DNA of 64,000 bases from Alphaproteobacteria bacterium (lineage in GTDB: Bacteria; Pseudomonadota; Alphaproteobacteria; CACIAM-22H2): contig JAEULA010000073.1 of assembly GCA_016793165.1 (NCBI GenBank), positions 1 to 64,000 of the forward strand. The letters run 5' to 3'. Under the pieces are notes generated by a model. That model worked only from the letters and a program-made list of their open reading frames with translations. It had not been told where the DNA came from and made no database searches. Below, piece by piece: positions 35,148 through 42,944 of the stretch. How positions within the stretch are numbered: position 1 is the first letter of the stretch; every line of letters starts with the position of its first letter. The translations under genes and the position numbers were made by a program.

Positions 35148-35756
35148 ATGATCCTGCACGCCCCCTCCCGCCGCGCGTTCGTCCTCGGCCTTGGCGCGAC
35201 GACCGGCCTCGCGGCCTGCCAGTCCGCTCCCCCCAAGCCGGCCTTCGCCGCGCTCACCTACGGCCACAAGGGCGCGCTGCGCCTGATGGTCGCTTCGGTC
35301 GAGGTCGTCACCGAATACGTCCCGCCGATGCGCCGACCCAACATCGAGCATCAGATGCCGGTGTCGCCGGTCGAGACGATGCAGCGCTGGCCGCGCGACC
35401 GGCTCCAGGCCATGGGGGCCGGAGAGCACTTCGCGCGCTTCACGGTGCGGGAGGCCTCCGTCAAGGAGACCGAGCTGCCGCGCACCCAGGGCGTTCGCGG
35501 CGTCGTCACGAAGGACCAGACCGAGCGCTACGACCTCGTCCTCGCCGCGTCCGTGGAGATCCGGCAGCAGCGCGCCAACTTCGTCGAGGCCTCGGCCGAG
35601 GCGCGCGTCACGCGCTTCCGCACGGTCGCCGAGGGGATCTCCCTCGCCGAGCGCGAGCGCGCCTGGTACGAGCTTCTCGAGCAGTCGATGAACGAGCTCG
35701 ATGCCGAGCTGGAGCGGCAGATCCGCGCGCATCTCGCGCGCTTCATCAGCTTCTGA
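35148..35756 (+). CDS. exported lipoprotein of unknown function
   Basis: 202-residue protein with an N-terminal SRRAFVLGLGATTGLAACQS: twin-arginine-like SRRAF motif and a lipobox ending LAAC, so export and lipidation at Cys 24 are likely. The mature part is mostly helical and charged, including EYVPPMRRPNIEH and a C-terminal ERAWYELLEQSMNELDAELE helix. I recall similar small lipoproteins next to hslO in alphaproteobacteria, without known function. It starts 42 bases after hslO and its stop lies 15 bases from that of the convergent trkH. Confidence 0.75.
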   Translation: MILHAPSRRAFVLGLGATTGLAACQSAPPKPAFAALTYGHKGALRLMVASVEVVTEYVPPMRRPNIEHQMPVSPVETMQRWPRDRLQAMGAGEHFARFTVREASVKETELPRTQGVRGVVTKDQTERYDLVLAASVEIRQQRANFVEASAEARVTRFRTVAEGISLAERERAWYELLEQSMNELDAELERQIRAHLARFISF

Positions 35757-35771
35757 CGCGTCGCCCGCCGT

Positions 35772-37235
35772 TCAGCTGCGCCAGAACCGCCGGCTGAGCA
35801 GGACGAAGACGGTGATCAGCTCGAGCCGCCCGAGCAGCATCGCGAACGACAGGATCCATTTGGCGCTCGTCGGCAGCGGCGCGAAGGTGCCGGCCGGCCC
35901 GATGATCTCGCCGAGTCCCGGGCCGACATTGCCGAGGGCCGTCGCCGCGCCCGTGAGGGCCGTGATCAGGTCGAGGCCGCACAGGCCCAGCGCGGCCGAC
36001 GCCATCGCCCAGGTGAAGACGTAGAGCGTCACGAACGCGAGCACCGATTGCGCGACGGCGTCCGAGATCGGCTTGCGGTCGTATTTCGAGATGAAGACCC
36101 CGGACGGCTGCAGCGCCTGGCGGATCTGCGTGCGCCCGATCTGGAAAAGGACCTGGAACCGGAAGATCTTGATCCCGCCCGACGTCGAGCCGGAGCAGCC
36201 GCCGACGAAGGTCAGCATGAAGATGAGCACCAGCGGGAACGGCCCCCAGACGCCCCAGTCGGTCGATGCGAATCCCGTCGTCGTGATGACCGAGGAGACC
36301 GTGAACGCGGCGTGACGAACGGCGAAGCCGATCTCCTTGCCTTCCGCGAGAACGAGCCACGTTGCGATGGCCGCCGCGAAGGCCGCGAAGGTGCCGAGAT
36401 AGGCGTGGGTCTGCTTGTCGCGCCACAAGGCGAGATGCTCGCCCTGGTACATCCGCAGGAAGAGCGTGAAGGTCATGCCCCCCATCAGCATGAATACGGT
36501 CGCGAGCCCGTCGAGCAGCGGCGAGTCGTACTTCCCGAACGAGCTGTCCGACGTCGTGAAGCCGCCGGTGGCGATCGTCGACATCGCGTGATTGACGGCG
36601 TCGAACCCGTCCATGCCCGCGATCCAGTAGGACAGCGCGCAGGCGAAATTGAGCAGCAGATAGGCCGTCCCGATGCCGATGACGATCTGGCCGGCACGCG
36701 GCAGCACCTTCTCCGACTTGTCCGAGGATTCGAGGCGGAACAGCTGCATGCCGCCGACGCGCAGCAGCGGCAGGACGGCGATCGCGAGCGCGATGATGCC
36801 GACGCCGCCGATGAGCGACAGCAGGCCGCGCCAGAGCAGGACGCCCGCCGGCGCCTTGTCGAGCCCGACGATCACCGTCGAGCCGGTCGTCGTCAGGCCC
36901 GACATCGTCTCGAAATAGGCGTCGGCGTAGCTCAGGTTCAGGCGCGAGAACGCGAAGGGCAGGGCGCCGAAGGCCGCAACCACCACCCAGGAGAGGCTCG
37001 TCAGCAGGAAGGCCTGGCGGAGACTGAACGAGGCGATCTCGGTCCGCGCGGCGAGTGTCAGCGCGATGCCGACGAAGGCGGTGACGCTCGCGGCGGCGAT
37101 GAAGATCCGCCAGTCCGGGTTCCCGACGATGATGTCGGCCATGGCCGGGATGGCCATCGTCGCGGCGAGGATGGTGAGCATCACGCCGATGACGAAGACG
37201 ACCGGGCGGACGTCGACCGTCGACTGCGACCGCAC
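35772..37235 (-). CDS. trkH: TrkH-type potassium uptake membrane protein
   Basis: 487-residue membrane protein of the Trk/Ktr/HKT superfamily. The four pore-loop filter segments are visible: TTTGSTV, ATGGFTTSD, ITTTGFAS and ALGNVGPGL, spaced over four M1-P-M2 repeats. About ten hydrophobic helices occur, for example FVIGVMLTILAATMAIPAM and LILIFMLTF-type segments. It takes up K+ together with a peripheral TrkA protein, not in this window. The GTG at 37235 keeps the first helix intact but lacks a strong ribosome-binding site; an ATG at the MLTIL segment would cut it. It lies 32 bases downstream of folE on the same strand. Confidence 0.9.
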   Translation of the reverse strand: MRSQSTVDVRPVVFVIGVMLTILAATMAIPAMADIIVGNPDWRIFIAAASVTAFVGIALTLAARTEIASFSLRQAFLLTSLSWVVVAAFGALPFAFSRLNLSYADAYFETMSGLTTTGSTVIVGLDKAPAGVLLWRGLLSLIGGVGIIALAIAVLPLLRVGGMQLFRLESSDKSEKVLPRAGQIVIGIGTAYLLLNFACALSYWIAGMDGFDAVNHAMSTIATGGFTTSDSSFGKYDSPLLDGLATVFMLMGGMTFTLFLRMYQGEHLALWRDKQTHAYLGTFAAFAAAIATWLVLAEGKEIGFAVRHAAFTVSSVITTTGFASTDWGVWGPFPLVLIFMLTFVGGCSGSTSGGIKIFRFQVLFQIGRTQIRQALQPSGVFISKYDRKPISDAVAQSVLAFVTLYVFTWAMASAALGLCGLDLITALTGAATALGNVGPGLGEIIGPAGTFAPLPTSAKWILSFAMLLGRLELITVFVLLSRRFWRS

Positions 37236-37267
37236 CCGCGGCGAAGGGGCCCGCAGGCCGGCGCTCC

Positions 37268-37879
37268 TCACGCGGGCGTCTCGCCGCGCCGGTTGCCGAT
37301 CATCGCCAGGAACTCGCGCCGCGTGCCGATGTTCTCGCGGAAGACGCCGAGCATCTGGCTCGTGATCATGTCGACGCCCGGCTTGTGGACGCCGCGCGTC
37401 GTCATGCACTGGTGCGTCGCCTGGACCACGACCGCGACGCCGCGCGGCATCAGCACGTTGTTGATCGCGTTGGCGATCTGCGCCGTCATCTTCTCCTGGA
37501 TCTGGAGCCGCTTGGCGTAGACCTCGACGATCCGCGCCAGCTTGGAGATGCCGATGACGCGGTTGGCCGGCAGGTAGCCGACATGCGCCACGCCGATGAT
37601 CGGCGCCACATGATGCTCGCAGAACGATTCGAAGCGGATGTCGCGCAGCACGACCATCTCGTCGTAGCCGTCGGTCTCCTCGAAGGTCCGCTGCAGGATC
37701 TCGACGGGGTCCTCGGAATACCCGGCGAACCATTCCTCGTAGGCCCGCACGACGCGGTCGGGCGTGCCCAGCAGGCCCTCGCGCGCCGGGTCGTCGCCGG
37801 CCCAGCGCAGCAGGATGCGGACGGCGTCCTCGGCCTCCTCGCGCGACGGACGCGGCGTCGACGGCTTCACGATGCTCAC
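37268..37879 (-). CDS. folE: GTP cyclohydrolase I
   Basis: 203-residue enzyme converting GTP to dihydroneopterin triphosphate, the first step to folate. GTPDRVVRAYEEWF is the N-terminal signature. FESFCEHHVAPIIG contains the zinc Cys and catalytic His residues, and VVQATHQCMTTRGV the third zinc ligand Cys and the substrate-binding end. GVAHVGYLPANRVIGISKLARIV is also characteristic (read as GISKLAR). Length is normal. The ATG at 37879 stands 22 bases after apaG on the same strand, so apaG-folE-trkH may be one unit. Confidence 0.95.
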   Translation of the reverse strand: MSIVKPSTPRPSREEAEDAVRILLRWAGDDPAREGLLGTPDRVVRAYEEWFAGYSEDPVEILQRTFEETDGYDEMVVLRDIRFESFCEHHVAPIIGVAHVGYLPANRVIGISKLARIVEVYAKRLQIQEKMTAQIANAINNVLMPRGVAVVVQATHQCMTTRGVHKPGVDMITSQMLGVFRENIGTRREFLAMIGNRRGETPA

Positions 37880-37901
37880 GGGCGGATCCTCTCGGGGCCG
37901 G

Positions 37902-38294
37902 TCAGTTCAGCCGGGCGGCCTGATGCGGGGAGTCGAGCGAGAACGCCGGGATGCGGAGATCGAATCGATCGCCGTCCGTGCTCTCCATCTGGTAGGTGCC
38001 GCGCATGATGCCCGAGGGTGTCGAGAGCGGCGTGCCGGAGTTGTATTCGTAGGCCTGCCCCGGCTTCAGCACCGGCTGCTCGCCCACCACACCGGCGCCG
38101 CGAACCTCCTGCACCCGCCCCAGCGCGTCGGTGATGTGCCAGTACCTAGACTTCAGCTGCACCGTGGCGCGGCTGTTGTTCTCGATGCGGATGAAATAGG
38201 CCCAGACGTAGCGGTTCTCGGCCGGCGACGACTGGTCCTCGAGATAGACCGGCCGGACCGTCACGGTGATGCCGTTGGTCGTCTCGCTGTACAT
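37902..38294 (-). CDS. apaG: ApaG domain protein
   Basis: 130-residue beta-sandwich protein of the ApaG/CorD family. TNGITVTVRPVYLEDQSSP, YVWAYFIRIENNS, YWHITDALGRVQEVRGAGVVGEQP-type sequence (GxGVVGEQP) and the C-terminal GTYQM are the family hallmarks. The glycine-rich VVGEQPVLKPG resembles a phosphate-binding loop. The function in bacteria is unclear; loss affects Co2+ and Mg2+ handling in enterobacteria. The ATG at 38294 is used. It is followed by folE on the same strand. Confidence 0.93.
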   Translation of the reverse strand: MYSETTNGITVTVRPVYLEDQSSPAENRYVWAYFIRIENNSRATVQLKSRYWHITDALGRVQEVRGAGVVGEQPVLKPGQAYEYNSGTPLSTPSGIMRGTYQMESTDGDRFDLRIPAFSLDSPHQAARLN

Positions 38295-38377
38295 GGGGCT
38301 GACCGCGGTTCTCGCTTGGGGACAGGATTCTAGGCGCGCCTCCGCGCTTGTCCAGCCGCGGCGCGACCACCCGCCCG

Positions 38378-39577
38378 TCAGCTTGCGGCGACCGCGCGCC
38401 GGATATCCGCCTCGAGATCGGCCGCATCCTCCAGCCCGACCGACAGCCGAACCGTGCCGTCGACGATGCCGAGCTTCGCGCGCTCCTCGGCCGTCAGCCG
38501 CTGATGGGTGGTCGTCGCGGGATGGCAGGCCAGGCTCTTCGAATCGCCGAGATTGTTCGAGATGTCGACGAGGGTCAGGGCATTGAGGAAGCGGAAGGCC
38601 GCCGCCTTCCCGCCCGCGAAGTCGAGCGTCACGATCGTGCCGCCCGCCTTCATCTGCTTGCGCGCGAGCTCGACCTGCGGATGGGAGGCGAGGAACGGGT
38701 AGCGCACGGCGGCGAGCTTCGGGTCGCCCTCCAGCGCCCGGGCGAGCCGCAACGCCGTGGCGCAGGACGCCTCGACCCGCAGCGCCAGCGTCTCGAGCCC
38801 CTTGACCATGGTCCAGGCGTTGAACGGCGACATCGCCGGCCCGGTATGGCGCAGGAACGGCACGAGCTCGCTCTCGATCCATTCGCGGCGCCCGAGCACG
38901 GCGCCGCCCATGCATCGGCCCTGGCCGTCGATGTGCTTGGTCGCCGAATAAACGACGATGTCGGCGCCGAACGCGAGCGGCTTCTGCAGCAGCGGCGTCG
39001 CGAAGACGTTGTCGACCACGACGCGCGCGCCGGCGCGATGCGCGAGCTCGCACACCGCCTTGAGGTCGATGACCTCGAGCATCGGGTTGGAGGGGCTCTC
39101 CAGGAACACCGCGCGCGTCGGCGTCGCGAGCGCCGTGCGCCACTGGTCGAGATCGGCGCCGTCGACGAACACGCTCTCGATGCCGAAGCGCGGCAGCAGC
39201 TCGCCGACGATGTACTGGCAGGATCCGAACAGCGCGCGGCTGGCGACGACGCGGTCGCCGGCGCGCAGCTGGCACGCCAGGCTGGCGTAGACCGCGGCCA
39301 TGCCGGTGGCGACCGCGCGACAGGCCTCGGCACCCTCGAGGCGGCGCAGGCGCTCCTCGAACATCCGCACCGTCGGATTGCCGAAGCGGGAATAGACGAA
39401 GCGCGTGCTCGTCTTCGAGGCGAAAGCCTCTTCCGCCTCCTCGGCCGTCGCGTAGACGAAGCCCGAGGTGAGGTACATCGCCTCGGCCGTCTCGCAGTGT
39501 TCCGAGCGGTCGAGGCCGCCGCGCACGGCCTGGGTGCGGAAAGCCAACTCGCGATCGATGCCGCTGTCGTCCACCAT
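38378..39577 (-). CDS. metZ: O-succinylhomoserine sulfhydrylase
   Basis: 399-residue PLP enzyme of the Cys/Met metabolism family, making homocysteine from O-succinylhomoserine and sulfide. The PLP-Lys lies in VVYSATKHIDGQGR (SATKH). Also present are TRFVYSRFGNPTVRMFEERL with the YSR-x-GNPT motif, LESPSNPMLEV and TVRLSVGLEDAADL at the end. MetZ rather than MetB is favoured by the FVYSRFGNP and HIDGQGR segments and by the SAM-II riboswitch upstream. ATG at 39577 is chosen because GGAG lies 6 bases upstream; ATG at 39583 touches the same site. Control by S-adenosylmethionine is expected. Confidence 0.92.
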   Translation of the reverse strand: MVDDSGIDRELAFRTQAVRGGLDRSEHCETAEAMYLTSGFVYATAEEAEEAFASKTSTRFVYSRFGNPTVRMFEERLRRLEGAEACRAVATGMAAVYASLACQLRAGDRVVASRALFGSCQYIVGELLPRFGIESVFVDGADLDQWRTALATPTRAVFLESPSNPMLEVIDLKAVCELAHRAGARVVVDNVFATPLLQKPLAFGADIVVYSATKHIDGQGRCMGGAVLGRREWIESELVPFLRHTGPAMSPFNAWTMVKGLETLALRVEASCATALRLARALEGDPKLAAVRYPFLASHPQVELARKQMKAGGTIVTLDFAGGKAAAFRFLNALTLVDISNNLGDSKSLACHPATTTHQRLTAEERAKLGIVDGTVRLSVGLEDAADLEADIRRAVAAS

Positions 39578-39655
39578 CTTCATCTCCGGTCCGATAAGCC
39601 CAGCGCCGCGCGCCCGGGGCCGCACCGATCCGGAGATCCAGGCCCTCGAACGCGA

Positions 39656-39683
39656 AACGCCCCGACCGACGGGTCAGGGCGTT
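39656..39683 (-). promoter_or_regulatory. hairpin between SAM-II aptamer and metZ
   Basis: On the minus strand AACGCCC pairs with GGGCGTT, and inside it GACC pairs with GGTC around CGTC, giving a long stem with one G-T wobble. Only three Ts follow. It may be the expression platform or a pause/terminator used by the riboswitch. Confidence 0.5.
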
Positions 39684-39696
39684 CTCGACGAATGCC

Positions 39697-39756
39697 TCCG
39701 ACCTTTTAGCGGGTTGTTTAACGTGGCCCGCAAGCCGGCCGGCTCAAATCGCCACG
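39697..39756 (-). ncRNA. SAM-II riboswitch
   Basis: Read on the minus strand, CGTGGCGATTTGAGCC is followed by GGCCGGCTTGCGGGCCACG, then TTAAACAA, CCCGCTAAAAGG and TCGGAGG. Helix P1 forms between CGTGGC and GCCACG, and the pseudoknot between CCGGCC and GGTCGG. The conserved GATTTGA, the CTTGC loop, GTTAAACAA and GCTAAA words are all present, which together are diagnostic of the SAM-II class found upstream of alphaproteobacterial metA/metZ. It lies about 120 bases before the metZ start. Binding of S-adenosylmethionine should lower metZ expression. Confidence 0.93.
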
Positions 39757-39806
39757 TAGTGCGGCCATCTACGGCCGGCCGCCGCCGCGAGTCAAGTCTC
39801 CGAGCG

Positions 39807-40295
39807 TCAGCGGACGATATGCGCGACCGCGAGTCCCTCGAGCTCCAGCGCCGCGGCGACGTAGCGGCGATGACAGTCGGACGGGGCGGCTTCGGCGCAC
39901 ATGAAGGCGAGCCGCGTCCTGCGCGCGGCCGCCGCGAGCTCGCGCAGCGCCGCGACGAAGGGCGGCGTGCGCATGTAGTCGACATAGGCGCCGAGCGGTC
40001 CGGCGCCCGCATCCGGCCGCTTGCCGCCGAGCGCCGGCCAGTGGCTGTAGCCGATGCCCGCCTCGGCGAGCGAGCGGGCGAGCGGCTCGCGCGAGAATTG
40101 CGGATGCCGGCGCGAGAACGGGACGCTCCGGATGTCCGCGACATGCGCAACCTGGGCGGCCCGCAGCAGCGCGACGAAATCCCCGATCGGGCGGTTGCTG
40201 TGGCCGATGGAGAAGACGGGCGGCGCGCCGTGTGCCGCGCTGGGCGCGAGGTCGAGGCCGAGCTGCCGCGGCGGCAATGGCGGATCCGTCGTCAT
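39807..40295 (-). CDS. DUF488 domain protein
   Basis: 162-residue protein of the DUF488 family. FSIGHSNRPIGDFVALLRA is the typical start (SIGHS). ADIRSVPFSRRHPQFS has the conserved DIR-x2-P. The C-terminal CAEAAPSDCHRRYVAAAL carries the two Cys residues and the CHR motif. The family is thought to bind nucleic acid or act as a thiol-dependent enzyme, but no activity is established. The ATG at 40295 gives a short Pro-rich beginning. It ends 50 bases before the SAM-II aptamer on the same strand, so metZ needs its own promoter in that gap or is transcribed through. Confidence 0.85.
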   Translation of the reverse strand: MTTDPPLPPRQLGLDLAPSAAHGAPPVFSIGHSNRPIGDFVALLRAAQVAHVADIRSVPFSRRHPQFSREPLARSLAEAGIGYSHWPALGGKRPDAGAGPLGAYVDYMRTPPFVAALRELAAAARRTRLAFMCAEAAPSDCHRRYVAAALELEGLAVAHIVR

Positions 40296-40716
40296 TCCGG
40301 AACGACAGTGCAACGGCGGCGCGGCCGGCGCCACGACTCCCGGCCGCCGCCCGGCAGGCGCAGCGCGAACGCAGAAGGCGAAGCCGGTCCCCAGCCGTCC
40401 CCCCTCGAATGAGCGGGACAGGCCTCGAAGCCGCCAGGAAAGAGTCGCGGCGTCGCTGGAGACATTGCGAAGGGCAATGCCGCGCTTCCATCCCCCTTGA
40501 TCGCGCGCCACGCGCGCGATCCGTCCCCTTCATTCGAGGGGGACGTTCGGATCGCCGGGTTGCGGCGCACGGCCGGCGGCGCCGGCCCGGCGGTCTTGGC
40601 AGAGTCCCGGACCGCCGGCCCGATCACCCGCGACGAGGTCACGCGACATGACCCGCCGCCGGCCTCCGTGCCTTGCCTCGCCGGCGCCGCTTCCGTATAG
40701 AATTCGGCCTCGGTCC
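40296..40716. other. 421-base gap without a gene, with two adjacent hairpins
   Basis: No credible reading frame occurs. Two palindromes stand side by side: arms GATCGCGCG/CGCGCGATC at 40499-40521, and CGTCCCC/GGGGACG at about 40522-40545. The word TCATTCGAGGG of the second appears again in inverted orientation near 40402, as CCCTCGAATGA. This looks like a small REP-type intergenic repeat. The tRNA promoter should lie just before 40717. Confidence 0.4.
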
Positions 40717-40790
40717 GCGGGTGTAGCTCAATGGTAGAGCAGGAGCTTCCCAAGCTCACGACGAGGGTTCGATTCCCTTCACCCGCTCCA
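40717..40790 (+). tRNA. tRNA-Gly (CCC anticodon)
   Basis: 74 bases with encoded CCA. The acceptor stem pairs GCGGGTG with CACCCGC. The D-arm is GCTCAATGGTAGAGC. The anticodon loop TTCCCAA gives the anticodon CCC, reading GGG. The T-arm is AGGGTTCGATTCCCT. All canonical positions (T8 region, T33, GTTCGAT) are normal. Confidence 0.97.
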
Positions 40791-40869
40791 CCCTCCTTCC
40801 ATCGCAGCGCCTGACGCCGCTCCGACCCGCGACGGTCGCTCGGGCATCGCTCCTTCCGAGGAATCCGGC

Positions 40870-42390
40870 ATGACACGTGCACCCCGCATCGCCGTCGGCG
40901 GCTTCATGCTGGAATCGAACAGCCATGCGCCCGTCGCGACGCGCGCCGAGTTCGAGAGCGTCGTCCTGCTGAGCGGCGACGCGCTGCTCGCCGATCTACG
41001 CGCCGCGACGCCGCGCAGTCCGCGCACCATCACCGGCTTCACGCGCGCCATGGACGAGGCCGGCGCCTGGATGCCGCTGCCCACGCTGCTCGCGGTCGTC
41101 GGCGCGAGCGGCTCGTGCGAGCAGGGCTTCTTCGAGTGGTGCGTCGACGAGCTCTGCGCGCGGCTGCGCGCGGCATTGCCCCTCGACGGCGTCTTCCTGT
41201 CGCAGCACGGCGCGGCCGACGCCGTCGGCGACGCCGATCCCGACGGCACCGTGTTCCGCCGCGTGCGCGAGGTGGTCGGTCCCGACGTGCCCGTGGTCGC
41301 GACGCTCGACCTGCACGCGAACATGAGCGAGGCGATGGTGCGCTACAGCGACGTGCTGGTGTCGTACCGCACCAACCCGCACGTCGACATGTGGGAGCGC
41401 GGGCAGGATTGCGCCCGTCATCTTCGCGCCATGCTCCGCGGCCTCAGGACCCACGCGGCCTATCGCAAGCTGCCGCTCGCGCCGCCGTCGGTGACGCAGA
41501 GCACGGCACCGGGCACGCCCTATGCCGACATCATCCGCTTCGGCCAGGAGCGCGTGCGCGACGGCGTCATCGACGTCTCGGTCATGTCCGGCTTCACCAG
41601 CGGCGACACGCCCAAGAATGGCCTGTCCGTGGTCGTCACTGCGGACGATCGCGACAAGGCCGAGCGCGTCGCGCGCGAGGTGGCGACCTACGCCTGGTCG
41701 CAGCGCGAGCGTTTCGTGCCGCGGCTGATGACGCTGGCGGACGCGACCGCGCGCGCCGTCGCCGTCGGGCGCGACACGCGGGTCGGCTCGCTGCTCTTCG
41801 CCGATGTCGCGGACAATCCCGGCGGCGGCGGGCGCGGCAACACGACCTGGATCCTCGAGGCCTTCCACAAGGCCGGCGTCCAGGGCTGCGTCGTCGGACC
41901 GTTCTTCGATGCCGCGCTCGCGGCGGAGGCGCATCGCCTCGGCAAGGGCGCTCGCTTCGAGGCCATCTTCAATCGCGACGAGACGCAGGAATTCTCCAAG
42001 CGCTTCGCCGCGCCGGCCACGGTGGCGGCGCTGGGCAACGGCGAATTCGTCGGTCGGCGCGGCATCGGCAAGGGCCGACTGCTGCGCCTCGGCCCGTCGG
42101 CGCTGATCGATCTCGGCGGCGTGTCGGTCGTCGTCGGCTCGAACCGGCACCAGGCCTCCGACCCCGGCTATTTCGAGATGCTGGGCGTCGACCTGGCACG
42201 GGTGCGCTCGCTGGTCGTGAAGTCGCGTGGCCACTTCCGCGCCGCCTTCGACGAATTCTTTCCGGACGCGCGCATCCTCGAGGTCGACGTTCCCGGCCTG
42301 ACCACGCCGGTCCTCGCCCGCGTGCCCTGGAAGCGCATCCCGCGCCCGATCTACCCGCTCGACCTCGACACGACCTGGGCGCCGGCCTGA
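40870..42390 (+). CDS. M81 family (MlrC-type) metallopeptidase
   Basis: 506-residue protein of the M81/microcystinase C family. The N-terminal domain begins RIAVGGFMLESNSHAP (family pattern with E-x-N-x-H/F) and contains the metal motif SQHGAADAVGD (HGA), followed by VATLDLHANMS with D-x-H and YRTNPHVDMWERG. The C-terminal domain contains ADVADNPGGGGRGNTTWIL (DNPGGG) and VVGSNRHQASDPGYFEMLGVD-type sequence (read as NRHQASDP). The first discovered member cleaves linearised microcystin; relatives in soil alphaproteobacteria act on unknown, probably peptide, substrates. No signal peptide. It is a single gene downstream of the tRNA. Confidence 0.88.
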   Translation: MTRAPRIAVGGFMLESNSHAPVATRAEFESVVLLSGDALLADLRAATPRSPRTITGFTRAMDEAGAWMPLPTLLAVVGASGSCEQGFFEWCVDELCARLRAALPLDGVFLSQHGAADAVGDADPDGTVFRRVREVVGPDVPVVATLDLHANMSEAMVRYSDVLVSYRTNPHVDMWERGQDCARHLRAMLRGLRTHAAYRKLPLAPPSVTQSTAPGTPYADIIRFGQERVRDGVIDVSVMSGFTSGDTPKNGLSVVVTADDRDKAERVAREVATYAWSQRERFVPRLMTLADATARAVAVGRDTRVGSLLFADVADNPGGGGRGNTTWILEAFHKAGVQGCVVGPFFDAALAAEAHRLGKGARFEAIFNRDETQEFSKRFAAPATVAALGNGEFVGRRGIGKGRLLRLGPSALIDLGGVSVVVGSNRHQASDPGYFEMLGVDLARVRSLVVKSRGHFRAAFDEFFPDARILEVDVPGLTTPVLARVPWKRIPRPIYPLDLDTTWAPA

Positions 42391-42944
42391 GACGAGGCCG
42401 GGAAATCCGCATCGAGACCAGACTCGCCTCGAGCGGATAGTCCTCGCGCCGCAGGGCCCAGCCTCGGATCCCTGCCCTTCCGAGCTCCTCCGGCCGATCG
42501 GCTCCGCCCGTCGAGGCGATGCATTTCAACCCGGCCGCGGGCGCCGACACCGCGTCCCGGCTTCGCGCCGCGGTCGTCGGGCCCGCTCGCAGAGCGGGCG
42601 CGAATTGCCGCAATCGCAAAACCGCATCTCGTATTTGCCCGACTCCGTGTCTCGTGCGCTTTGCGATCCGGGCACCCGGACATCGCCCCTTGGGCGCAAA
42701 TCCTTGAACACGCTGCAACCTGAGGGATGGCACGGAAGCTGCGAGGTTCCCGGCTGAACCCTTCGGCGTCCGGCACGACGCGGGCCTTCGTCCGAGTCTC
42801 CGGACGGATCACGGTCACGGGCCGTCGAGAGGCGCCGCGTCGCGGCGACGGCCCGTTCGAGGCCGCCGGGCGCCGGGTTCCCCACGGAGCCGCTCGCAGC
42901 CCCGGGCCCGCCGGCATCCAAGACGCCAACCAGGGAGAAGAACG
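42391..42944. other. 554-base leader region before the PEP-CTERM gene
   Basis: No convincing gene. A small frame at 42727-42975 is Arg/Gly/Ser-rich without features and is not called. The region is less GC-rich between about 42600 and 42720 (AAAACCGCATCTCGTATTTG) and holds the sigma-54-like element described separately. The likely leader RNA from there to the ATG would be about 190 bases. Confidence 0.5.
42728..42742 (+). promoter_or_regulatory. candidate sigma-54 (-24/-12) promoter
   Basis: TGGCACGGAAGCTGC has the invariant GG (-24) and GC (-12) exactly ten bases apart and matches TGGCAC-N5-TTGC except for one base. It faces the PEP-CTERM gene 203 bases downstream. RpoN with PrsK/PrsR is known to drive PEP-CTERM genes in other bacteria. 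Confidence 0.55.

Noticed and set aside
40292..40882. 196-residue minus-strand frame containing a GEGNRTLVV segment
   Set aside because: That segment is the translation of the antisense strand of tRNA-Gly, a common artefact. The rest lies in the hairpin-containing gap.
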